From contig JAFRBA010000183.1 in the NCBI GenBank assembly GCA_017405115.1, positions 1 through 5,606 on the forward strand: 5,606 nucleotides of DNA, in the 5' to 3' direction. A program made the translations under genes and the position numbers. The notes below the pieces were generated by a model, which was not told the DNA's origin, made no database searches, and worked only from the letters and a program-made list of their open reading frames with translations. Shown piece after piece: positions 1 to 5,152 of the stretch. This DNA is from Kiritimatiellia bacterium (GTDB taxonomy: Bacteria; Verrucomicrobiota; Kiritimatiellia; RFP12; UBA1067). Within the stretch, counting starts at the first letter, position 1. Each line of letters starts with the position of its first letter.

Positions 1-133
1 ACGCGACCGTCGCCGTCAACGGCAACCCGGCGTATGCGCTCGCCTCGGGCGACCTCGCCTACTTCTTTGGCTCGGACGACTTCGACAACTCCGCTACCGG
101 CGGCTTCGCGGAGCTCGAGGTCTCGGCCACAAT
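1..133 (+). repeat. Terminal direct repeat, left copy
   Basis: It is identical base for base to 5474-5606 and occurs within RHS core coding sequence. Copy 2 of the core is clearly diverged over the same stretch. Confidence 0.95.
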
Positions 134-1388
134 ATCGGACGGCATCAACGACCTCGTCTCCGTCGCTACCAACCGCGTCTTTGTTCCGCCCGCGAACGAG
201 ACGTACGCCTACGACGCGGACGGGAACCAGACGCTCGTCACTACCGGCACGGGCGCATGGCAGGTCGAGTACAATGGCGAGAACCGACCCGTGCGCTGGA
301 CCTGCGGCGACAAGGTGTTGCACATGGCATACGACCATCAGGGGCGGCGCAGATTTTACGTCGAAGTTACGGCGGGGGTGACGAATAAACTGCATCGCTT
401 CACCTACGACGACTACGTTTGCATCGCGAGAAATCGTGAAATCGATGCACAGCATGGCTTCGGCTCTGATGCCTTCGTCTGGGATCCTACCGAACCTATT
501 GCGACACGACCGTTGATGTGCAACCCGTCCATGGCACCGCCTTTACTCTACTGCCAAGACGGCAACAAGAATGTAAGCGAAGCCGTCACGCCCGACGCCA
601 CCATTGCCGCGCACTACGAGTATTCATCTTTCGGCAAGGTAGTGCTGGTCACGTCTGAGAACGAAAGCCAGACAACGGCAAATCTCAATCCCTATCGATT
701 CTCCTCAGAATACGCCGACGACGCCTTGGGTCTGGTATACTACAATTACAGGCATTACAATTCGGTGGATGGAAGATGGTCAGCAAGGGATTTTATTGAA
801 AATATGCTACAACTTTATTGCTTTGCCGAGAATGAATCTATACGCGAATATGATTATTTAGGGTTGCGTTGTACACCGGGTACATTTAATGTGCTTGATA
901 TAAGTATCACGGAGACGCCACAAGATCGTCAGAATAACCTTAATAACATCCAGCAAAGTGGTGATGCGTTAATGAGTTCTCTCAATGATTTTACAACAGT
1001 TGCGATAGGCGCTTCTGTTGTTGGTGCGGGCAGTGCTCTTGGTGCAATAGCAGCAAGTGCCGATGCCATTGCAGGCATGGGTAGTTCTCCTGATGGTGGT
1101 GCCGTCGGATCAAAAACCGGAGGTGTTGTAGGGAATCTGGGAAAACATGGACTTGTACGTATTGACGGAACGATTACATTTCAATTATGTGAGTGCAAAA
1201 TATTTGGCTATGATTGGGGAGATTCGCAGACGAAGAAATCATCTGACGAAGTTTCGATTGAATCAATGACAACTATGCAAGAGTTTAATAAGGAGAAAAT
1301 TTTGACGCGAAATAGAGTATTAAAAGACTTGATATCCATTATGTATGATGTCCGCAAAAAGAAGCTTAGAAAGATGCTTGATTATTGA
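1..1388 (+). CDS. RHS-A: RHS/YD-repeat protein with variable C-terminal domain (5' partial)
   Basis: The frame is open from base 3 to the TGA at 1386-1388 (461 visible residues), so the gene starts outside the window; the internal GTG at 291 is not the start. Visible residues 1-287 are RHS core, with YD-type motifs such as YAYDADGNQ, YDHQGRRR, FTYDDY, LDP/WDPTEP-like and HYEYSSFGK. The core-closing segment YYNYRHY...GRW...D...DYLGL occupies roughly residues 245-288. RHS proteins form a hollow beta-shell around a C-terminal effector. Here the C-terminal domain is residues 289-461 (867-1385): CTPGTFNV near its start, a Gly/Ala-rich hydrophobic stretch, RIDG...CEC, then a lysine-rich helical tail. 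GC-rich codons stop abruptly at about 780. If the 133-bp terminal repeat closes the sequence, the missing start is the GTG at 5149, giving 570 residues. RHS identity is firm; toxin activity is inferred from architecture. Confidence 0.9.
   Translation, partial: ATVAVNGNPAYALASGDLAYFFGSDDFDNSATGGFAELEVSATISDGINDLVSVATNRVFVPPANETYAYDADGNQTLVTTGTGAWQVEYNGENRPVRWTCGDKVLHMAYDHQGRRRFYVEVTAGVTNKLHRFTYDDYVCIARNREIDAQHGFGSDAFVWDPTEPIATRPLMCNPSMAPPLLYCQDGNKNVSEAVTPDATIAAHYEYSSFGKVVLVTSENESQTTANLNPYRFSSEYADDALGLVYYNYRHYNSVDGRWSARDFIENMLQLYCFAENESIREYDYLGLRCTPGTFNVLDISITETPQDRQNNLNNIQQSGDALMSSLNDFTTVAIGASVVGAGSALGAIAASADAIAGMGSSPDGGAVGSKTGGVVGNLGKHGLVRIDGTITFQLCECKIFGYDWGDSQTKKSSDEVSIESMTTMQEFNKEKILTRNRVLKDLISIMYDVRKKKLRKMLDY
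3..800 (+). repeat. RHS core repeat, copy 1
   Basis: This is a GC-rich YD-repeat core segment homologous to about 2911-3740 of RHS-B. Over the 83 aligned bases 51-133 versus 2985-3067 I count about 16 differences, mostly at third codon positions. Homology fades after the YYNYRHY...GRW segment. Confidence 0.8.
867..1385 (+). other. C-terminal variable domain of RHS-A (unrecognised family)
   Basis: This is the 173-residue region after the core-closing GL. It opens with CTPGTFNV, then TPQ..QNN, then about 30 residues rich in Gly, Ala and small hydrophobics (VVGAGSALGAIAAS) that could form a glycine-zipper-like membrane helix. A second conserved block RIDG....QLCEC follows, and the domain ends in a basic helix (KKKLRKMLDY). 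No nuclease, deaminase or ADP-ribosyltransferase motif is recognisable. It aligns by eye with the C-terminal domain of RHS-B over almost its full length. A membrane-active role is possible from the hydrophobic segment, but this is inference. Confidence 0.7.
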
Positions 1389-1392
1389 GGAG
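1387..1392 (+). promoter_or_regulatory. Shine-Dalgarno for lipoprotein 1
   Basis: GAGGAG lies 7 bases before ATG 1400 and overlaps the RHS-A stop codon. This sets the start of lipoprotein 1 at 1400 rather than at the upstream TTG at 1385, and suggests translation following directly on RHS-A. Confidence 0.7.
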
Positions 1393-1399
1393 TGAAATT

Positions 1400-2254
1400 A
1401 TGGCAATGTCTATGCAAAACAAATTAAATTATAGGCGAGTAATTGCTTTATGGTGTGTTGTCGGTTTGTGCTGGGGAGGTTGCGATTCTTTCTCAAAGGA
1501 AAAGTGGAATGCGTACAATGCCAATTCTGGAGGAGCCTTGCTTGAGCAATGGCTCAATCCTGTTTTTAGGTATGAGCCAAATGTGGTTAGTAGCATTGAT
1601 GTGGAGGCAATATCTATTGAGTGTGCTGGTGTCGTTAGGACTGAACTTGATAAGATTGCTAAGGGCGGCACTTATTATTATCCCAGGCCATTGTTAGTGA
1701 AAATGCAGAAGACGATGACTTCGGGAATTGAGCGAACCCAGCATTCGGCAAAACCTCATGATTTACTGTCGCCAGGTGGGAAAATGTATTCGATGGTTTC
1801 CACGTATCTCGGACTCGAAGCAGACATACTCTCAGATCGCCTCTATGCTGTACTCAAGAACGATGACGATACTGTCGATGTGGCTGTGCAGTATGTTGCT
1901 TTGTTTGACAACTCTTTTCGCCGTCCACGCATACACTTTATGGATTCAGAATGCAATTATCATGGGATAGGTGTGGGTTGCATTAAACATAATCAAGTAT
2001 TTACATTTCTTGCAGGCGACGCCCGTTTTACCTTGGATGGTTTTTTGCCTAAGTTAAAAAGCGGTGACAATGCCGCGCTTTATTGGGGGCATGGCAATTC
2101 GGGCCTTGGCATAGGCCGCCATCGGTACAAGGCTGATGAGTTTGAAAAGTGGCTTACTGGTCAAGAACATATATACCCTATGAAGTTGATCCTTGTCTCA
2201 AAATGCATGTACTTCTTTTCTTGCTTAACGCCTTGCGCGGTGCACACCCAATAG
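1400..2254 (+). CDS. Putative lipoprotein with C13/legumain-like C-terminal region, partner of RHS-A
   Basis: The protein has 284 residues, and ATG 1400 is chosen for its strong ribosome binding site. Basic N-terminus (NYRR), hydrophobic run VIALWCVVGLCWG and Cys28 form a lipoprotein-like signal; the lipobox (WGG-C) is atypical at -3. Residues 215-270 resemble clan CD, family C13 cysteine peptidases: a T..xFLxxLKSGD segment, a hydrophobic strand leading into GHGNSG (His231), then a helix and the strand KLILVSKC (Cys269). The 38-residue His-Cys spacing and order fit legumain-type enzymes. The protein ends 15 residues after that Cys with a Cys/Phe-rich tail, so the part of the fold that normally follows is missing, probably cut by the junction downstream. 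It lies 11 bases after RHS-A, the position of an immunity gene. It could be an immunity protein, an accessory protease, or a truncated remnant; no function is demonstrated. Confidence 0.8.
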   Translation: MAMSMQNKLNYRRVIALWCVVGLCWGGCDSFSKEKWNAYNANSGGALLEQWLNPVFRYEPNVVSSIDVEAISIECAGVVRTELDKIAKGGTYYYPRPLLVKMQKTMTSGIERTQHSAKPHDLLSPGGKMYSMVSTYLGLEADILSDRLYAVLKNDDDTVDVAVQYVALFDNSFRRPRIHFMDSECNYHGIGVGCIKHNQVFTFLAGDARFTLDGFLPKLKSGDNAALYWGHGNSGLGIGRHRYKADEFEKWLTGQEHIYPMKLILVSKCMYFFSCLTPCAVHTQ

Positions 2255-2270
2255 TTTGGAAATCGTAGTT

Positions 2271-2333
2271 ATGAATGGGAAGTTAGTGATATCGAACATA
2301 GTGTTGGTGCTACTCGCCGCTGTCGCAGCTTGA
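2271..2333 (+). CDS. Possible 20-residue hydrophobic peptide or signal-peptide remnant
   Basis: ATG 2271 to TGA 2331 encodes Met-Asn-Gly-Lys followed by a hydrophobic run ending VLLAAVAA, which looks like a bare signal sequence with a stop where the mature protein should begin. Only a weak GGAA lies upstream. It could be the 5' stub of a lost secreted protein, a tiny membrane peptide, or chance. Confidence 0.2.
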   Translation: MNGKLVISNIVLVLLAAVAA

Positions 2334-2352
2334 ATTCGCTATGACAAAGATT

Positions 2353-2358
2353 AGGTGA
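2353..2358 (+). promoter_or_regulatory. Shine-Dalgarno-like AGGTGA for RHS-B
   Basis: AGGTGA, complementary to the 16S 3' end region UCACCU, lies 5 bases before ATG 2364. It favours 2364 over the overlapping GTG at 2355 as the start of RHS-B. Confidence 0.4.
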
Positions 2359-2363
2359 ACGCA

Positions 2364-4337
2364 ATGCCCATCTCGGCCGTCGCCGCCTACTACTTTCCGA
2401 CCGACGACGGCAAGGAAGACGAGTCATATGAAGTTGTCTTGTGCAACGCCGGTGTCCGGTCGACTTCTTCGCCGCGCATACGGGCAGATTTTTGGTATAC
2501 TATCCGCCAAAGCATGTCATATGTCGTAACTAGACTTGCAGCGAGATGCGGTGCGCGGCGGTTCTGCCGAGACCGTCCAGGCATCTTGCGCCATCGTCAT
2601 CTCGCGGCGGGGCGGCGCGTTGCCGTCTCTTGCGGCGGCGAGGCGATGGGACCGCTCTCAGGCGCGACGGACGCCTACGGCTACAACGGACGGAACGAAG
2701 TAGTCTCCGCGCGCCGCAAGCTCGGCGGCGAGTCGGTCGCGGGCTTCGACGAAGATTTCGCCTACGACCCCATCGGCAACCGCGTATCCGCGACCGACTA
2801 CGACGAAACCGGCACGGCGAGGACTTCGCTCTACACGGCGAACAGCCTCAACCAGTACACCTCGCGCACGGTGCCCGGTTGGGCGTCGGTGCGCGGCCTC
2901 GCCGACGCGGACGCGACAGTCGCGGTCAACGGCAACCCGGCGTATATGGTAGGGCGCGCTGTCCCCAGCGCGCCGAATCCCGACGACCTTGCCTACTTCT
3001 TCGGTTCCGACGACTTCGACAACTCGGCGGGAGGCGGCTTCGCAGAGCTCGAAGTCTCTGCCGTCGTTTCCGATGGCACCAATGACCTCGTCTCTGTCAC
3101 CACCAACCGCGTCTTCGTTCCACCAGCGAACGAGACATACGCCTACGACGCGGACGGGAACCAGACGCTGGTCACGACCGGTACCGGCGAGTGGCAGGTC
3201 GAATACAACGGCGAAAACAGGCCGGTGCGGTGGATCTGCGGCGACAAGACGCTGCTCATGGATTACGACCACATGGGCCGGCGGCGCTCCTACGTCGGGG
3301 TTTTAGCAGGCGTTACAAATAGCCTTCATCGCTTTACATACGATGACTATCTCTGCATTGCGAGAAATCGCGAAGTCGATGCACAACATGGTATTGGCAC
3401 CGATGCCTTTCTCTGGGACCCGACGGAGCCAATTGCGACGCATCCGCTTGCATGTAGCCTCTCAACTTCTCAGCCTCTCAACTCCTCTGCCTTCTTATAC
3501 GCCCTCGACGGCAACAAGAACGTAACTGAACTTGTGGAAGAAGACGGCGAGATTGCCGCGCACTACGAGTATTCCGCCTTTGGTAAGACGTTGCAGTCGC
3601 TCTCGGCCGATGGTCTCTTCGACAGGCTCAATCCGTGGCGGTTCAGTTCGGAGTACGCCGATGACGATACGCGGCTGGTGTATTACAACTACAGGCATTA
3701 CGAGCCGGGAATGGGGAGGTGGATAGGCAGAGACAAAATCTATGAGGGAGGGGGCGTAAATCTTACATGCTTTTGCTTGAACCGCGTGGATATGATAGAT
3801 GTGATGGGGCTATCGGAATGTACTACTCCTGGTGCATTTAATGTGGTCAGCTTTGATATTTCGGCGACCCCACAACAGTATCAAAACAATCAAAACGACA
3901 TCGCTAAGGATGCCGACGAATTATTGCGTGCCTTGAAATCCTTTGGTCATGTCGCTGGTTTGGGGGCGATTGGTGTCTCGGCGGCAACACCATCGAGTTT
4001 TATTCAGAAAATTTCTGCGGTGCTGACCGCAGCTGCGGATTATAAAATAAGTACTGAATTAACTCCGGACAACGATGTCATACAAACTGCCATCAACAAT
4101 TTTCTAGGCAACGACCTTGAAGACCAGATATTGCGCTTAGATGGTCGGTTAAAGTACCAGATTTGTGAGTGTGTAGGCGGGAAACTAATGTTTGTGGATA
4201 AAGATGACATTACGGATACGGTCGATGTGCCGTTTGATCAAATTTATGATCCGGCCGCCTATGAGCAGGAATTGTCTACTAAGTACAAGGAACTTGAGAA
4301 AGATCTCATCATGAAATTGAAAAACAAATTGAGGTGA
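2364..4337 (+). CDS. RHS-B: short RHS/YD-repeat protein with variable C-terminal domain
   Basis: The protein has 657 residues from ATG 2364; in-frame alternatives are GTG 2355, ATG 2514 and ATG 2646, the last just ahead of the recognisable core. Residues 1-99 match no RHS motif and much of them has atypical codon use, so they may be a read-through junction. Residues 100-483 are core: YGYNGRNEVV, FAYDPIGNRV, LNQYTSR, YAYDADGNQ, YDHMGRRR, FTYDDYLCIARNREVD, HYEYSAFGK, YYNYRHYEPGMGRW, then D457 and D479 in the closing DKI...IDVMGL segment. Residues 484-657 are the variable domain, homologous to that of RHS-A. Compared with the RHS-A core there is a palindromic insert (residues 195-207) and a minisatellite-encoded stretch near residue 370. 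At about a third to half the length of typical RHS proteins, and with no secretion-related N-terminal domain visible, it looks like an orphan RHS cassette. No signal peptide is visible. Confidence 0.85.
   Translation: MPISAVAAYYFPTDDGKEDESYEVVLCNAGVRSTSSPRIRADFWYTIRQSMSYVVTRLAARCGARRFCRDRPGILRHRHLAAGRRVAVSCGGEAMGPLSGATDAYGYNGRNEVVSARRKLGGESVAGFDEDFAYDPIGNRVSATDYDETGTARTSLYTANSLNQYTSRTVPGWASVRGLADADATVAVNGNPAYMVGRAVPSAPNPDDLAYFFGSDDFDNSAGGGFAELEVSAVVSDGTNDLVSVTTNRVFVPPANETYAYDADGNQTLVTTGTGEWQVEYNGENRPVRWICGDKTLLMDYDHMGRRRSYVGVLAGVTNSLHRFTYDDYLCIARNREVDAQHGIGTDAFLWDPTEPIATHPLACSLSTSQPLNSSAFLYALDGNKNVTELVEEDGEIAAHYEYSAFGKTLQSLSADGLFDRLNPWRFSSEYADDDTRLVYYNYRHYEPGMGRWIGRDKIYEGGGVNLTCFCLNRVDMIDVMGLSECTTPGAFNVVSFDISATPQQYQNNQNDIAKDADELLRALKSFGHVAGLGAIGVSAATPSSFIQKISAVLTAAADYKISTELTPDNDVIQTAINNFLGNDLEDQILRLDGRLKYQICECVGGKLMFVDKDDITDTVDVPFDQIYDPAAYEQELSTKYKELEKDLIMKLKNKLR
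2493..2501 (+). promoter_or_regulatory. Candidate extended -10 promoter element
   Basis: TGG-TATACT matches an extended -10 (TGn followed by a -10 hexamer one base from TATAAT). No -35 hexamer is found 16-18 bases upstream. If active it would transcribe RHS-B from within the present frame and make the first 40-50 codons untranslated leader. Confidence 0.2.
2946..2984 (+). repeat. In-frame palindromic insert in the RHS-B core (REP-like)
   Basis: These 39 bases replace 15 bases at the equivalent place in RHS-A (36-50) and in the third core copy. They contain a perfect 9-bp inverted repeat, GGCGCGCTG (2953-2961) and CAGCGCGCC (2966-2974), around the loop TCCC. The net gain is 24 bases, so the frame is kept, and the insert is translated as MVGRAVPSAPNPD. 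The form is that of a dispersed palindromic (REP-like) element able to insert into genes; whether it recurs elsewhere in the genome cannot be seen here. Confidence 0.6.
3456..3487 (+). repeat. Minisatellite of two 16-bp units in RHS-B
   Basis: Two tandem copies of AGCCTCTCAACTTCTC (3456-3471 and 3472-3487) differ at one base. They encode the Ser/Leu/Gln/Pro-rich stretch after PLAC in RHS-B. RHS-A has a shorter, unrelated sequence at this point (NPSMAPPL), so this is a local length-variable site of the core. Confidence 0.65.
3813..4334 (+). other. C-terminal variable domain of RHS-B (same unrecognised family as RHS-A)
   Basis: The domain has 174 residues after the closing GL, almost the same length as that of RHS-A. 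Shared blocks in order: C-T-PG-FNV, DIS-TPQ, QNN-N-I, D-L---L--F--VA--GA, then LR-DG, Q-CEC, and a charged lysine/leucine-rich tail (LIMKLKNKLR). The middle differs more, but both have a hydrophobic Ala/Gly/Ser-rich segment after VA..GA. The CEC pair may be a metal or disulfide site. No known toxin motif is recognised. Confidence 0.7.
4331..4337 (+). promoter_or_regulatory. Shine-Dalgarno for lipoprotein 2
   Basis: GAGGTGA overlaps the RHS-B stop codon and lies 5 bases before ATG 4343. It decides this start over GTG 4334 and ATG 4337, which are inside or too close to the site. The arrangement mirrors that between RHS-A and lipoprotein 1. Confidence 0.65.
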
Positions 4338-4342
4338 TGACA

Positions 4343-5152
4343 ATGAACAATGCCAATCGATTTTCGTTTTTAATTTGTGCGATTTCCCTTGCCCTTTTTG
4401 AGGGGTGCGAAAGGAAGGACGGGCAATTTTCGGTGATTGACGCGAGTAACTCGATAATGTCGGATGCTCGAAGAGCAGGGACGCGAATGGCAAAAGGAGA
4501 GTGCCTGTCGCACAGTGCCGATGTAGTGAATTCGGTGTCCAACGCCATTCTGCAGATGGCGTCAATTTTATCAGCCGACAGGCTGGATGGATTCATCCCT
4601 GTTTTTTCTGTCGTCACCGACATGTCTATGAAGAAGAGCGGCGATGTTTTTTTCGGAAATGGACATGACTTTAATATAGACATGTATGGTTTTGGTCGCG
4701 GAAGATCGAGTAGTTGGAGAGAAATGTGGCTGCTACTGACATATCCAACGAATGACGGACGAATTGTAGTTGTCAATAATTCATTTGAAAACATTCGGCT
4801 GGGAGTTGGACATCAGTGGTGCAAGGACGGGGCGGCATCCTTATGGTATAAGTGCTACAATCCCTTTCTTGGGGATAGTGAACATTCCATGAATCGGCAT
4901 TTAAAGATGGTTGAGTCAGGGGACGGAAGGATTTATCTGCTTCTCGCAAATGGTTATAATACTGTAGATGCTGCCAGCGGTTTCCCGTCTTTGCGGAAGA
5001 TCGGTAGAAAAGCCTGTAATCCAGAACTTTTTTCAAAAAGCATCCAGTCGCTCAAGGAACGTGGCTTCCTTGCGGAATTACGACTGATTTCTCGAAACAA
5101 GAATGAATATCTATTTGTTTGTGATTGGAGTCAGTTGAAGGAGGCGTTGTGA
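4343..5152 (+). CDS. Putative lipoprotein, immunity-position partner of RHS-B
   Basis: The protein has 269 residues from ATG 4343. The N-terminus NNANRF, hydrophobic FLICAISLALF and EG-Cys22 look like a lipoprotein signal, though the residues before Cys are not canonical. The mature part has no domain I recognise. Visible features are alternating beta-type strands (IVVVNN, IYLLLANGY, EYLFVCDW), a Trp-rich middle (SSSWREMWLLL, HQWC, SLWYKC) and six or more Cys residues. It has no evident similarity to lipoprotein 1 and no GHG/Cys pair. It starts 5 bases after RHS-B, and its stop overlaps the next RHS start (GTGA), so it is probably cotranslated in a chain. By position an immunity protein acting at the membrane against the RHS-B C-terminal domain is likely; other roles are not excluded. 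Confidence 0.75.
   Translation: MNNANRFSFLICAISLALFEGCERKDGQFSVIDASNSIMSDARRAGTRMAKGECLSHSADVVNSVSNAILQMASILSADRLDGFIPVFSVVTDMSMKKSGDVFFGNGHDFNIDMYGFGRGRSSSWREMWLLLTYPTNDGRIVVVNNSFENIRLGVGHQWCKDGAASLWYKCYNPFLGDSEHSMNRHLKMVESGDGRIYLLLANGYNTVDAASGFPSLRKIGRKACNPELFSKSIQSLKERGFLAELRLISRNKNEYLFVCDWSQLKEAL
5138..5144 (+). promoter_or_regulatory. Shine-Dalgarno for the next RHS frame
   Basis: AAGGAGG, a seven-base match, lies 4 bases before GTG 5149 and inside the 3' end of lipoprotein 2. It is the best support that the downstream chimeric RHS frame is really translated. Confidence 0.5.

Larger units (their letters stand above)
2255..2660 (+). other. Composite junction between lipoprotein 1 and the RHS-B core
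   Basis: About 400 bases join the end of module A to the RHS-B core, which becomes recognisable at GATDAYGYNG (2661). I see no terminator hairpin with a T-run. The first 80 bases hold a possible 20-codon hydrophobic ORF (2271-2333). From 2364 to about 2450 the RHS-B frame has coding-like GC3 codons. From 2450 to 2640 it reads as a low-quality Arg/Cys-rich sequence, while another frame (2530-2640, following a stop at 2527) looks at least as coding-like. The stretch may be made of fragments of several older genes joined by recombination. A TATACT with a preceding TG at 2493-2501 is the only promoter-like signal. Confidence 0.55.
2661..3760 (+). repeat. RHS core repeat, copy 2
   Basis: This is the longest core copy in the window. 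Its first part (2700-2945) matches copy 3 (5278-5508) and its remainder matches copy 1. It differs from both by the palindromic insert and the minisatellite. Confidence 0.8.

Noticed and set aside
291..1388. GTG at 291 as the start of a 365-residue protein
   Set aside because: The frame is open to the left edge and codes for typical RHS core sequence upstream of 291, so this is an internal codon of a longer gene.
2318..2332. Short hairpin GCTG-TCG-CAGC as a terminator after lipoprotein 1
   Set aside because: The stem is only 4 bp and is not followed by a run of T.
2546..3085. Arg-rich + strand frame overlapping the RHS-B core
   Set aside because: It is a frame-shifted shadow of the core; the in-frame reading gives recognisable RHS motifs.
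2658..3272. Long reverse-strand frame opposite the RHS-B core
   Set aside because: It is antisense to convincing YD-repeat coding with a biased third position; such GC-rich antisense frames stay open by chance, and its protein is low-complexity Arg/Val-rich.
4542..4562. Inverted repeat ACGCCAT ... ATGGCGT in lipoprotein 2
   Set aside because: The 7-bp stem with 7-base loop is in the middle of the coding region, has no T-run and no second copy in the window; probably chance.
4309..4794. Reverse-strand frame of 161 residues opposite lipoprotein 2
   Set aside because: The + strand gene has a good ribosome binding site, signal-like N-terminus and operon context; the reverse frame has none of these.
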